Shown here: in pieces, positions 50,901 through 64,000 of the stretch | Position numbering within the stretch: position 1 is the stretch's first letter | How the letters are laid out: each line of letters starts with the position of its first letter | Source: Ptiloglossa arizonensis | Taxonomy: Eukaryota > Arthropoda > Insecta > Hymenoptera > Colletidae | NCBI RefSeq assembly: GCF_051014685.1 | Contig: NC_135049.1 | Coordinates: 33,311,531-33,375,530, forward strand | DNA length: 64,000 nt | Direction: 5' to 3' | The notes under the pieces: generated by a model | What the model was told of the DNA's origin: nothing | Databases searched by the model: none | What the model saw: the letters and a program-made list of their open reading frames with translations, nothing else | Made by a program: the position numbers and the translations under genes

Positions 50901-53900
50901 TAGCTTGCGGTCCGACGCAGAGTTTTGCATGGTGCACGTCTGCCTGGTCGGTTGCTAGCAGAGTAGCGTTCGTTGTGGACGTTTGCGAAGATACCTTTCG
51001 ATTGCTAGATACTCTGTTGGGTAAGGCCTGCGAAGGATTACCTGGTACACGGCCACCTACCCAAGATCGAGAATGTCTGGCGGTCGCCACCTTAAATTTG
51101 GTTCGATTGCAACTTCACACGATGGTGACGCACAATATCGATAGTAAATCGGTTGGACTCGTCGGTACTCCGCTGTTAAATTCTTTGAAACAACGGTGTG
51201 TGACGCTTGCAAGCAGTACGGGAATTTTAGCAACTATTCAGGAGGCGGCCCAAGCCGTCTTACAAACTGGCTGGAGCATTCTGTTGCCCACAGCAAACGA
51301 ACGGGCAAAGACCCTGTCGAATTTTTTATCGAAAGCGAACGGAAATATGGATCAAGCTAATACCAACAACGGTCAACAGTTTATGGCGGATTTGTTGGTT
51401 TCCAGTTTAATGGCAGACGGTGGATTAGAATTGGCGCTAAAGACCGCGATGAAAGCGGAAACGAGCGACGCCGCCGATGGAAAGGAATTTGTAGCGATGA
51501 ACAACACGAGCAAATCCAGCGATGCGAAACAAGCGAAGGAACTGAATTCAGAAAAGAATAACACGACAATTTCGCTGTTACAACTAGTCAAACAATTAAT
51601 AAAGAACGGTACCTGTACCACACAGTCCAGATTGCAACAGGGCTGGGCGGAACAGTTGGTTCGTAACGAAGAATCGCAGCAGCGAAACGACAGCTCTCCT
51701 AGCCTGAATCTCTTACTAAAGTTTCAACGGTTATTGGTCGCTCGCGTATACGAGTGTATTAACGAATCTAAAACGGAGAATTTACGCGACCAAGAGATGC
51801 TCGGAGCGGAATCACTTTTAAAAAAATATATCTCTCAAGTTTGCGTTCATGTGACCGAGATAATGTCGTCCGCGGCCGAACTAGCGAATGCGAGCATCAA
51901 GCAGTTTGTTTTCATTAGTACCGTTTTAAGGGGCGACATTGTAAACATATTACTTCCCGAACTGGTTACCTGCCTTATCTTATTGCAAGTAGACTATTCA
52001 ATGTTACTGCTCGATATGAATTGGATGGAAATAATGACTCCGATACTCGATGCGCTCGATCGGTTCAACAAGCTGGTACCGACGATCGAAAAGAACGAGG
52101 CAGACGATCTGTCTTGGCCTGGCATTATTGCTCCGCAACACGGCAATAAAATATCAATATCGGACGAACCGTCCGTAATTCGTTGGGCTGATCTTGAGAA
52201 TCATAATCGCGACGGCGGGCTTTGGGTGGTAGTGAACAACAACGTGTACGATGTTCAAGATGTTCGACTCGAAACGTACGGTGGGAACTCGTTGGAAGAC
52301 CTACAAAAGACTGTGGCTGGTTGGGACCCAACTATTTCAGCTGGGACGTACTCATCAAACTCGAATCAGGTCGTTTCGCGTGGCCAACTACCACCGCAAA
52401 CTATGATGGATTCCTACTTCGTTGGTCACTATTGTTATTCGGAGCCGGAAAACACCGAAATAACAATTGACGTCACCGACGTATGCTCCTCTCTACTCGA
52501 CACGGAAAGAGCTCTCGGATTTCTCTTGGGATTGCACGCCCACAGAATGCGGCAAAGCTTGCCGTTGCAACCGGCGGAAGAGGAGGCCGGTGTTTGGTTA
52601 AACGCGAATTTTTTGAAGGGTGGGTTACAAATTTTACAGCCACCGAATCCTTACGAGGAGGAGAAAGGAGAGGCGAGAAGCAACACTTCGACAGCCGCAA
52701 ATTCACCAACGGAACCATCACTTCCCGCGCGTACGAAAAACGAACCACAAAAGGAGAGAGACGATCGTGTCACGGCATTTATTTACGCTCTGGCCGAAAC
52801 CCATAAAACGGATGCACAGGTACACTCGTTTCTAACGATAGTCGATAAATATTCCAAGGGGAACAATCTTTTGGCGCACACCGAGTTTTGCGGCGATCAT
52901 CCCGTAGAGGAAGTTAGCCGACTTTTAATGGCGGTGATCATAAAGCATCTAGCTCTGGGCCATCAGGCGATCAACCTAATCGACTTGGAAGCGGGAAATG
53001 ATAACAGCGCGAAACTTTCAAAACCATTGGCTGACATGGTCAGAGCGATTCATCGGACCAAATGGAATTTGATTCGCATCAGGCAGCAACAGAACAGAAG
53101 CTACAAAGAGGTGTGTGCTCCGGCACAGGAGAAGTGTAGATTTCTTCTTCACGAAGTGCGGTCTGCAACCAGTTACGAGATAAAGGGATTACAGGATTTG
53201 AAGTTGTTGCACACGATGCCCAGATTCAAGAAGACCGTACGAACAGTGATCAGAGACGTCCGAAGGAACAGAGGGTCTCCGAGCAAACCGGAAGATATCG
53301 TCAACGCTTCGATACAAAACGCGAAAATGAAAACTAAATCCGACGAAGATACGACGCCGAAAGAGGTCAGACCACCTCTGGCTTCGCCGAGACTCGAGAC
53401 TGTGTCGGATACGAGGAAAACAATTGCAAAGATAACCGAAAGAATGAAACAGAGAACATTGAATATCGATTCGAGCGAGTTGATGGCAAATATTATAAAC
53501 TTTGTGGTTACCGAGGACGGAGGCGATGTCGAAACGTTACGTCGGGCCATGTATTGTCAAATGCAACGTGCCAAGTTACGCGAACAGGGGATCCTGATGG
53601 TGCAACAATTATTGAAGAAAGACTGCTTGATAACATCGGTGAATTACTCGTTGTTGAACGGTTGGCTCGGTTTATCGCACGAGAATAAATCACTTGGCGA
53701 CGGAATAACGCATTGTTTAAAGAATATTCAGTTGATAACACCATATCAGAAGTCGAAAATTATTCTGGCCGAAGCGGAGGTGACGTCATGGGCTGTCGAA
53801 GCGTTACGCGCGTACGTTGTTCAAGCGGAGGTACCGAGCAAGCTGAAAATTAGCGACAAAAGCAGCCTAAATCAGGGAACGTACACTTGGCTACGAACGT

Positions 53901-55877
53901 TACCAAGAACTAGATTCTTGTTGACAATTTTGGGTATGCTGAGCAATTACCAGCACGCGAACGAAATCGGATTATTGATCAACTCGGGAACAATATCTAG
54001 CATTTTAACCTTACTCAGACAGATCGGACCTACGGCGTCCGCAGCGATAAGCGACGAGTCGAAAACGAAAGATGCCACGGCCATATACGAGGATGCGTTA
54101 GAAAAGAACAAACCGCCGAGCGTTCAACTCAGCGGAATGGACTTGGCGGCCCTAATGAAAATCGGGACGAGAGTAGTTCGCGGCGTGGATTGGAAGTGGG
54201 GCGATCAAGACGGCCTGCCACCGGGAGAGGGTCGAGTGATCGGCGAGCTCGGCGAGGACGGCTGGATTCGAGTGCAATGGGACAACGGTACGACCAATTC
54301 GTATCGTATGGGCAAGGAGAACAAATACGATTTGAAACTGGCCGAGCCACCTACGCCACCGGAAACCGACACCGACGTCGATTCCCCGGTCGAAGCCGTG
54401 AAAGCCGAAGCGGAGAAACGGACAGACACGTTTGGGGACATACATCCAACCACTTGTCTAAAGTCCGCCTCTGTTACCGTGCTCCGCATTATTCTGCTCT
54501 GTTGCGGCCTCGAGGCCGACAAGGTAGCTCCCTCGGCTATAAAGATACTCGCTTCCATTTTGCGCGGTGTAACATCGTCCGCGCACAAGCCTGGCCTTAC
54601 CACGCAGACGCAACTCTCGAGGGAACATCACGAAACCTGGGCCACCCTCAGTCTGTTGAGAGCGATCGCAAAATCCTCGGAACTCTGTAAATCTCTGAGT
54701 ACCAAAGCGTGGATTGATTTTCTTTCAACCGTGATCGCCGAGGAAGATCATCCAAATTTGGAGGAGCAGATTATGGCAGTGCGTTTGTTGGCGGTCGTTT
54801 TACCTTCTTGGTCTACCGAGAATCCCAACACGATACCGTTTCTCGAGAAAACTTTTCGTATATTGGGACATATCGCGCTGGCCTGCGATCTCGGCACATC
54901 GACCGAACTTTATTCAAACAAATGTCGCGTCTCCCTTACGGCTTCTCACAGTTCTACGGTCGTCGAGGAGCTTGTCTCTTTGATTAGATATTTGCATTCG
55001 CTTCCGAAATGGAACGCGACTTTAAACTCGTTTCTCTCCGCAAAGTTATCGCTCGCTTCGAATCTTTTCAGCGACGGTCCATTATTTCACATACAAGCGA
55101 ACGAGAACGGAGGAGAAAACAGCGCGAACATTCAACAGACGGTGATGGCTGCTCTCATCGTCGTCGGAGGCCTCGACGATCGACCGAGAATCGGTGGTTT
55201 GGTCGATGTCAATGGACAAGTCGGTATGATATGCAAATTCACCAAGCATTCGAAGATCCTCGTGCAGATGCACGATAGCGATTCACGGAAAATAGTACCT
55301 TTCTTCGCGATTAAACATCTCGGCCAGAAGTTTCGTTTGGATCGAATGCCTATGCCGGATTCTCTTCTATCCATCTGGGCCAATTTGCTGTTGGGTCATC
55401 GTGGAATGGACAAGAGGCCGAATGGTATGCCCATGATAGCTGGTGCGGTAAATGCGTCCATTTTGCGTAATCAACAGCAACAGCTCGCAGCTTTGAACGC
55501 GGGAAAGACTATTTTAGATCATCAAACGAAATTGAGGAAAGTGCTGAAGTACACGATCAATAAAAATAACGATGGTAACATGAACGACGATACGGGAAAG
55601 ACCATCTTGGATCATCAAACGAAATTGAGAAAAGTATTGAAGTATACGATTAATAGAAATAATGATGGTAACCATAACGACGACGATGTCGGCGGTGGTG
55701 TCGGTGTTGACGGCGGCGGCGGCGACGACAACGACGACGGCGACGGGGATGGCGACGGTGACGGTGACGGCGACGGCGACGGCGACGATGACGATAACGG
55801 TGTCAGTTGTGGGGGAAACGGCGTTGAAGGCAACGACGATGATAATGACAATTACAACGACAATGATAATGATAATT

Positions 55878-55908
<31 letters not shown>

Positions 55909-55917
55909 TGAAGACGA

Positions 55918-55948
<31 letters not shown>

Positions 55949-58900
55949 AACGACAACGACAACAACGAAAATGACGACAATGGCGAAGGCGGTCCTATTA
56001 GTTGCGATATTGAAGTTATTCGTTGGGGTGGCGATGCTGTGAACGGAAACGATAATGCTGTTAACGACGGTGATGGTGAGAACGAAAACGTCATCGACGA
56101 TAGGGATGGTTGCCGTGACAGACGCACAACCCTATTTCACGAAATGTTGGTGCGTGCCACGAGACCGCAACCATTAAAGCCAATATTTAAACGAAAGGAA
56201 TTAGAAGAGGCCGCTTTGGCAGTTTCTCAATATTTAGCTTCCGAACTGAGACACTCGCCCATTCAAAGGTTAGGACCTTCTTCGGAACCAGACTCTCCCG
56301 CGTCCGATTGTTCGCTGGTTTCGTTAACGTCTAGTCAAAAGAAGCATTGTAAGAACAACGGAAGGAAAACTTCTCCTCCGCCTATGAGTCCACTAGTAGC
56401 ACAACTTACAGAGATGGGGTTTCCGAAGAAAAGTGTAGAGTTTGCGATCAAGAGTCTTAGTACCATCGTAGGATTTATTACCGCGGAAAGTGTAGTGGCT
56501 TGGCTTCTTGAAAATCCTGATGCCGCTCTGAGCGATAGCGAAACACTCTCGAGCGTATACGGATTATCGGATCTCGAGGACTCAATTAGCGAGAACATCG
56601 ATGATTCCCCGTCGTCGCACGACGTCGTTTCCTCGATGATGCCACCCAACTACATGAAACGATCCGATTTTCTGTCGGTCGATGAATATGCGATTTACGT
56701 GCGGGACAACCTGATTCGGGGTATGTTAGTACGATGTTGCAAAAGTTACGAGGAAGTCGAATACGGAGACGTTGGTCAAGTAATAAAAATCGATCCAGAA
56801 GGATTGCACGATTTAAACGTTCAAGTCGCATGGCAGCGTAAAGGAGGTACATATTGGGTGAGATTTATTCATATCGAACTGTTGGGCCACCCGCCAACGA
56901 TTCCGGGACCAACCGCGTTGAAAGTCGGTGACAAGGTAAGATTAAAGGCGTCCGTAACCGTGCCCAAGTATAATTGGGGATTGGTGAGTCATCAAAGCGT
57001 AGGAATAGTCACCGGTGTGATAAATAACGGAAAGGACGTGTCTGTCGATTTTCCGCAACAAAACGGTTGGACCGGTTGCGCTATAGAAATGGAAAGAGTG
57101 CCATCGTGTCATCATTCGGTTTCTTGCAATTCTTGCCACCTTTTGCCGATCTCAGGTCCTAGATTCAAGTGCAAGTACTGCGAAAATTACAATTTGTGCG
57201 AGAACTGCTTTTACACGAAACGTTGCCACCGCCACGGATTCAATCGAATCGTTGAACCAGGTTCAGCAGCAGTTTACGCCGGTAAACCGGGCAAATATCA
57301 CAGACAAGACCTCGCGGAATCGTCGTTGATCGACGATTGGTCCAAATGTATTCGCACGCTGAGCGTGTCCTCGCGAGAGAGCTGGGCAACACGGCTCGTC
57401 GACGAATCCGGACAGTACTGGCAAAGTTGTGGCTCGCAAGGCAAGCATTGGATCCGACTAGAAATGTTACCGAGCATTCTCGTGCATTCACTGAAAATTA
57501 TTGTCAATCCAAAAGACAGTAGCTACATGCCGTCTTTGATTGCTGTTAACGTTGGTGACTCGTTTAACAGTCTGGTGGAATTGGCGACCATCAGCGTACG
57601 CAATACCGACACCAGCGTCCTACTTTTGCAGGACACAAAAGAATATTATCCTTGCATCGAGATTATGATAAAACAATGTCGAAACGGTGGTATAGATTGC
57701 AAGATTCACGCTCTACAGATAATCGGAAAGAAAAAAGTATTCGAAAATCAATTGGCAACGTCCGTCTCTTTTCTAGCTTCGGATTGGGAGATAGTTCAAG
57801 AACAGATGAACTCGCAACGCGGGACAGAGGCACCGCGGCACTCGGCCGTCTACGTATGGGGTTTAAACGATAAAGATCAGCTCGGCGGATTAAAGGGATC
57901 GAAGATCAAACTACCCATTTATAGCGAGGCACTTTCCAAACTGAAACCTGTTCACATCGCCGGAGGTAGCAAAACGCTGTTCGTTGTCAGTCAAGAAGGC
58001 AAACTGTACGCATGCGGTGAAGGTACGAACGGCAGACTCGGACTCGGAGATGACAGTAACGTCTGCGAACCTAAGCTTATTCCATTTTTGAGCCAGTACG
58101 TGATTAAAAAGGTAGCGGTACACTCGGGCGGGAAGCATGCCCTTGCTCTTACGCAGGACGGCAAAGTGTTCTCTTGGGGCGAAGGCCAGGATGGTAAACT
58201 GGGTCACGGGAATTGTCTCTCTTTGGACAAGCCAAGGCTAATCGAGTCTCTAAAGTTGAAAAGGATACGAGATGTTGCTTGCGGATCCGGTCATTCGGCT
58301 GCTATAACGAGCAACGACGAGCTTTACACATGGGGCCTAGGAGAATATGGAAGATTGGGTCACGGCGACAACAGTACGCAATTGAAACCAAAATTAGTCC
58401 AGTCGTTGGTAGGTCAGAGAGTGATACAGGTTGCCTGTGGGAGCAGAGACGCGCAAACAATGGCATTAACGGCCGATGGTTCGGTTTATTCCTGGGGCGA
58501 CGGAGACTTTGGCAAACTTGGTCGTGGAGGGAGCGACGGTTGTTGTACACCTTTGTCCGTGGATAGATTGAATGGCTTGGGTGTCGTGCAAATCGAATGC
58601 GGAGCACAGTTCTCGCTCGCGTTAACCAAATACGGGGAAGTATGGACGTGGGGTAAAGGAGATTATTTTCGATTGGGTCACGGCAACGATCACCACGTCC
58701 GTAAGCCTACGCTGGTCGATGGATTGCGGGGAAAGAAGGTGATTCACGTGGCCGTAGGTGCTCTGCACTGTTTGGCGGTAACGGACATCGGTCAAGTGTA
58801 CGCCTGGGGCGACAACGATCACGGACAGCAGGGAAACGGTTCAACGATCGTTAACAAGAAGCCGTCGTTAGTGCACGAACTCGATGATACCAGAGTAAAC

Positions 58901-61900
58901 CGCGTGTCTTGTGGTTCAAGTCACAGCGTCGCTTGGGTTTTAATCGATCAACCGACGGCTAACAACCAAGTGCTACCGGTCACGTTTCCAACGGCAAAAG
59001 ATCCACTCGGCCAAACGTCGTTGAGATTTAAAAGTGTAACGGAAACAAATACCACCTGTGCCCCGTCCTGCTCAAAAAGCAACCATGGCCATGGGAACGC
59101 AACAGCCACCTGTAATAACATCGGAACTGCCGGCAATGGAAGCTGTGACGGTTCAGGGAATGCCGGTACCGGTGTACATAACACTAGCAGACCCTCTCTT
59201 TCGAATATCGTTTTGTCGTTGGAGAGTAACGTTGCGAAGCAGCAAGCGTTGCAACACGTGATTAACGCACTACTTATAATGCAAGCTCGTATTGCTCTAG
59301 TGACAGCGTTGCAAAGCCATTCGACGTTAAAGACTGGTGGTAGCGGTGGCGTTGTCGGTGGCGGTGGCGGTGGCGGTGCCGGTGCCGGTGCCGGTGCCGG
59401 TGGCGGTAGCGGTGGCGGTGGCGTTGGTAGCGGCGGTGGCGGCAGTGGCGTTTGTGCTATCGCTGAAATGCCGCCGGACGTAACGGTCAGCGATTCGAGC
59501 ATCGGAAGCGGAGGGCACACCGTTTATCAAAACGTTGGTGACAGTGCGCAAGGTGGCGGGGAAGCACCGGCAAACGCGGCGGAGGTTGTCAATTTGATAA
59601 CGAATCCTAGAACGAGTCCGGAATCGGAGGACTACCCGTTGACAATGTTCCCCTCAATGTCCAGTTCAGCGAGTTTATCCTCGCGCGCTTCTAAAATGTC
59701 GACCAGCGCGATGAGCGTGATAGCTGCTACGCTCACGTCCAATGCTCAAGTGGTCGGCGAGGGAATTTCTGGCGACCCCGGTTTGGACGATTTCACATCC
59801 ACGCTAACCGAAGAGGACGCTAGAATGCTCGTCGATCTACTCAAATTGGCCGTTGCCAACCGTGTGTGCGAGGGTGCTAAGGAGACCATATCTTCGGTAC
59901 TGGTTGCGTTAGCTAAAACGAACCATTCGATTCGTAGCATGATACTGGAACTTTGCATCATGGAACTGGAAGACACTGTAGCGAATTCAAACAATAGGAA
60001 GAACGCGTTGCAGCCGGTGCTGCAGGAGAGTCTACATCCGTATATAGACGGCACCACGTTGACAGGTCATGTAAGAATTCCTGGCGCGGAGGCATTGAGG
60101 TTGGAATTCGATCGACGCTGCTCCACTGAAAGGAAACACGATCCGTTGACGATAATGGACGGAAACAACAGAGTGGTGGCCGTGAAATCTGGCCGTGAGT
60201 GGAGTGAGTGGGCCAGCGAAATCCGAATTCCAGGCGACGAACTCAGATGGCGATTCTCTTCGGACGGATCCGTGAACGGCTGGGGATGGCGATTCACGGT
60301 GTACCCGGTGCTCGCGACGCTTGCACCGCACGAGCTTATCTCGGATAGGGCGGTTCTGTCACAACCATCTATCGCTTTGGCGGAGTGTTTGCTAGACAAC
60401 AGTCTAATCAATTTGGACAAGAATGTCACCACAACGTTAGCCCAATGCAGTCAACTGAGCGTCTTGTCGGCGCAACAACGAATGTGGGCACTGAAAAAGT
60501 TGCAAGTCGTTTATACGAGCGGGCCAGCTATACGTCCGGAAGTTGTTCTTTCCTCCCTTCTTGGCTCGTTACCGCAAACACTATTGAAACAATACAGTTA
60601 CGAGGATCCGTTGGTCAGAGGCGGGAAACAACTGATGCACAGTGATTTCTTCAAGGTCCTTGTGGCACTTGCTTGCGACATTGAATTGGATGGAATGCAG
60701 TGCTGCTCGGAAATTCACAAATGGTCTTGGTTTCGAAGATATTGTCTTTCTGCTCGAGTTGCAAAATCCCTGGTAAATCGAACGCCGCTTCCAAAACCAT
60801 TCTGTCTCGAAGTTACCAAACGCATCAACGAGATGATCACAGCTGGTGAGGGGAGCACCAAGGATCACGAGAATCACGAATTATTCAAGCAGGAACACGA
60901 CGAGCAATTGTTGCAATGGTTGAATCGAAGACCGGAAGATTGGACGTTCTCGTGGGATGGATCCGGGGCGATTTACGGATGGGGACACAATAATCGCGGT
61001 CAGCTAGGCGGTTTGGAAGGAGTGAAGGTGAAATTACCCGTTCTTTGTGAAAGCCTATCCGCATTGCGGCCTGTTCAGCTCACCGGTGGTGAGCAAACTT
61101 TGTTCGCCGTCACTGCCGATGGAAAAGTCTATGCAACCGGTGAGCATACACCGGACATAGCCATCTGTTACTTGTACGTTATCTGTGATCTACCTAATCA
61201 TTTTCCCGTACTCGAAATTCGTCGTAGGTTATGGCGCGCTCGGACGTCTCGGTATTGGGGAAACGGACTCTGTTATGGTACCGACTCTGTTGGAATCCAT
61301 TCAACATGTGTTCGTGAAAAAAGTCGCGGTCAGTTCAGGTGGTAAACACTGCCTCGGCTTGAGTTCCGAGGGACACGTCTACTCTTGGGGCGAAGGTGAC
61401 GATGGTAAATTAGGACACGGCAACAGATTATCGTACGATCGACCGAAACTGATCGAAGAGTTACTCAGAATCGAAATCGTGGATATAGCTTGCGGTGGTC
61501 ATCATAGCGCAGCGATTACGAGCACCGGCTGGCTCTACACTTGGGGAAAAGGTAACGCGTATAGTGCGATTACATTTCGCTTGCCAAGATGTGCATAGCT
61601 TCAAAAACTTTAAAGTGAATTCAACAATATTTGATCGGATTGCAGGGCGATATGGACGTTTGGGGCACGGACATAGCGAAGATCAATTAACGCCGAAATT
61701 GGTGGAGATGTTGCAAGATTACAAAGTGATCGATGTTGCCTGTGGAAGTGGAGACGCGCAGACTCTTTGTGTTACGGACGATGACAACGTTTGGAGTTGG
61801 GGCGACGGTGACTATGGAAAATTAGGCAGAGGAGGTAGCGACGGTTGCAAAGTTCCCATGAAAATTGAATCCCTCGCGGGACTCGGCGTAATTAAAGTCG

Positions 61901-64000
61901 TATGCGGCAGTCAATTCTCCGTGGCTTTGACAAGATCAGGAGCTGTATATACGTGGTAAGACCGATTGACTTATGGCAACGCAAACGATCGCAATTACGA
62001 ATATATCTATGGAACGCAAAGCTAACATGTGACATCACACTCGTTGCATTAGCGACTTCGAACGGCCAGTTAAATTTGCGCCAATTGTAGTAACATTAAC
62101 CAATTCTACTAGCAAACAAAACTTTAATATCCGACAATTTTGTTTCCCCTTTCCTCGATTTTCTCGTTTTACTTCTTCTTTCGTTTTTATTATCCGTCTT
62201 CGCAAACTCGATCGTATTGATTCTTGTTTTTAATAATTTGATTCTGTACAGGGGTAAAGGAGATTACCATCGTTTAGGTCACGGTACGGACGATCACGTG
62301 CGGAGGCCGCGTAAAGTAGCAGCGCTTCAAGGGAAGAAAATCATCTCCATAGCGACAGGCTCGTTACATTGCGTAGCCTGTTCCGATAAATATGAAGTTT
62401 TCACTTGGGGCGACAACGACGAGGGCCAATTAGGTGACGGAACAACGAGCGCCCTTCAGAGACCGAGACTGGTTCACGCGCTGCAAGGTAAAATGATAAC
62501 GCGAGTCGCTTGCGGTAGTGCGCACACTTTGGCGTGGAGTACGATGAAAGCCACGCAAAGCAGAATGCCTGCCGCTACACCGATGGAGTACGATCTGGTT
62601 AAAGATCTTCCCTTCCCTGTATTACATAATCGATTGGTGCTACTTCACCATTTCACCGAATTACTTTGCCCATGTTTGCCGATGTTCCCAATTACTGGAC
62701 CCCTCAGCCTGAGCAAATTAGCTCCAATGTTGGTATACAGCGTCAAGGAAGCAACCTTTCGTAAAGTGGTTCAAGCGACGATGGTCAGAGATCGGCAACA
62801 CGGGCCAGTGATAGAGTTGAATCGAATCCAAGTGAAACGAGCCAGAGGAAAGGGTGGATTGGCCGGACCCGATGGCATGAAATCGGTCTTTGGTCAGATG
62901 GTCTCGAAGATGTCTCTGTTAACACAAGATTTTCTCTTTTTCCCTCATAGGGTTTGGAAAGTGAAATTTGTCGGTGCGTAATAAAAGTACAATCTATTTC
63001 AATTCGTTTGCGCTTCGTTGTCTCAACACGGTGGCGGCGATTGATCTTCGAAATATAGAACGTACTAACTCGATTATCGACGTTTTTTGACAGGTGAGAG
63101 TGTGGATGATTGCGGTGGTGGCTATAGCGAGAGTATAGCGGAAATGTGCGATGAACTACAAAACGGTTCCTTACCGCTGTTTATACCGACTCCAAATGGC
63201 CGAGACGACAATGGCACCAACAGAGATTGCTTTCTGTTGAATCCGACGGCCGATTCGCCGTTGCATATGAATATGTTCCGATTTCTTGGTATCTTGATGG
63301 GCATAGCGATAAGAACTGGTAGCCCGTTAAGCTTGAACTTGGCAGAACCTGTATGGAAACAACTGGCAGGTTCATTGTTAACACCCGCGGATCTAACCGA
63401 AGTTGACAGAGACTATGTTCCTGGATTATTATGTATCCGGGACATGGATCCTGATGAAAAGGTATTTCAAACTCTTGAAATGCCCTTCTCCACACCGTCG
63501 GCTATAGGACACGATGTACCGCTATCCAATAGGTACGTAAACAACTCCCCGCTTTTCACAAATTAGGCATTCAACGCGTTCTCTGCTTTTCATTATCATT
63601 TTTCAGATATCAGAAAATCACACCGGCAAACAAACACGAGTACGTTCGACTAGCGTTGAATTATAGACTACGTGAATTCGATGCTCAAGTAGCTGCTGTG
63701 CGTGAGGGAATGTCGAAAGTAATTCCCGTACCTTTTCTGGCGTTATTTAGCGGAACAGAATTGGAGACAATGGTCTGTGGTAGTCCGGATATACCGCTCA
63801 CGTTATTGAAGTCTGTCGCAACATACAAAGGTATCAATAAAAATTAGGTTCCTCGATGGAAAAGCGTTTACGACGATCATCAAATTCTTCGTATGTCTTC
63901 TTAGGCATCGAGGCGACCGCTCCTCTGATTCAGTGGTTCTGGGAGGTGATGGAAGAATTTTCGAATCAAGAGAGATCTTTATTCCTTCGATTCGTTTGGG
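47908..64000 (+). CDS. HERC2: giant E3 ubiquitin ligase HERC2, truncated by the window edge
   Basis: Very large HECT ligase acting in DNA-damage signalling and proteostasis. Exons 47908-48118 (alternative ends 48082, 48100), 48176-48376, 48446-48653, 48848-49105, 49450-61139, 61228-61551, 61646-61955, 62252-62973, 63094-63532, 63607-63830 and 63905 to the edge. These give about 4,890 residues, compared with 4,834 in the full human protein. Domains by position: RLD1 about 50100-50950; cytochrome-b5-like 52180-52470; MIB/HERC2 54160-54340; CPH 55170-55320; UBA-like 56390-56530; second MIB-type module about 56690-57100; ZZ zinc finger 57105-57245; DOC/APC10 57290-57740; RLD2 57840-58940; RLD3 60940-62540; HECT from about 62690. 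The catalytic Cys and roughly 150 further residues lie beyond the edge. The short open extension after 61139 is intron read-through. Confidence 0.97.
55502..55687 (+). repeat. 93-bp in-frame tandem duplication in HERC2
   Basis: Two copies (55502-55594 and 55595-55687) each encode 31 residues beginning [20 protein letters not shown]. They differ mostly at third positions (about ten synonymous changes) and at only three or four residues (K/R, M/H and the last position). The unit matches the segment that follows the CPH region in vertebrate HERC2 (human ...LLSHQDKLRQIL), where it occurs once. Confidence 0.95.
55688..56000 (+). repeat. Asp/Gly/Asn-rich (GAY)n expansion in HERC2
   Basis: Roughly 100 codons of mostly GAC/GAT with GGC/GGT and AAC/AAT, including Asp runs of 10 or more and a (GAC GGC)n stretch. 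The frame is open throughout. It directly follows the 93-bp duplication and precedes the conserved [15 protein letters not shown] segment. Likely a disordered, strongly acidic loop that varies in length. Confidence 0.95.
59335..59452 (+). repeat. Gly/Ala-rich (GGN)n tract in HERC2
   Basis: Encodes about 40 residues, nearly all Gly with Ala, Ser and Val, as GGTGGC-type repeats, between RLD2 and the region before RLD3. Surrounding residues (59040-59600) are also Ser, Thr and Gly-rich and poorly conserved, consistent with a flexible linker. Confidence 0.95.

Noticed and set aside
55662..56127. Long Thr/Met-rich and Ser-rich open frames over the HERC2 repeat on both strands
   Set aside because: Pure shadows of the (GAY)n tract read in other frames.
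61140..61345. C-terminal extension of the giant HERC2 frame
   Set aside because: The family sequence continues at 61228 in another frame. A GTGAGC donor at 61140 and a TAG acceptor at 61227 show that this stretch is an intron.

Overview
The window is a gene-dense stretch of nuclear DNA from an insect. Evidence: spliced eukaryotic genes with short GT-AG introns, very AT-rich noncoding DNA, a KDEL-tailed ER Hsp70, and insect-style proteins throughout. A hymenopteran (bee-like) genome is my best guess, from the contrast between AT-rich spacers and CpG-bearing exons. That is an inference, not a proof. Exon borders were placed by eye from splice signals, reading phase and conserved protein sequence. 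For nearly every gene the summed exon lengths give a whole number of codons.

Layout. 1-6.5 kb: a decayed copy of an Mps1 exon, UBL5 (-) with a minor-class (U12-type) intron, a C-terminally truncated NOC4 (+), and the spindle-checkpoint kinase Mps1 (-). 8.5-12 kb: casein kinase 2 beta (-) and an SLC31-type copper transporter (+). 12.2-13.6 kb: a decaying RNF14-like RBR ubiquitin ligase (-). 15.6-21 kb: porphobilinogen synthase (+) and the ER chaperone BiP (+), which has UPR and heat-shock elements upstream. 21.6-26 kb: gene-poor spacer with a small MITE-like element. 26-37.5 kb: RO60 (-), the ribosome-biogenesis gene SDA1 (-) with an intronless ORC5 (-) nested in its second coding intron, and GTF3C6 (+). 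38-47 kb: the divergent purine-synthesis pair PPAT (-) and PAICS (+), then XPNPEP3 (-). 47.9-64 kb: HERC2 (+), running off the right edge, with one coding exon of about 11.7 kb.

Functional links. PPAT (step 1) and PAICS (later steps) of IMP synthesis diverge from a common intergenic region. NOC4 and SDA1 both serve ribosome assembly. Mps1, ORC5 and HERC2 act in the cell cycle and genome maintenance. Most other neighbours look like unrelated housekeeping genes.

No CRISPR array, operon, phage or viral element was seen. The most notable signals are the U12-type intron in UBL5, the giant HERC2 exon with an internal repeat duplication and Asp-rich expansion, the substituted metal-binding motif of RO60, ORC5 nested in SDA1, the truncated NOC4, and a roughly 80-bp-arm inverted repeat at 14.3-14.6 kb.
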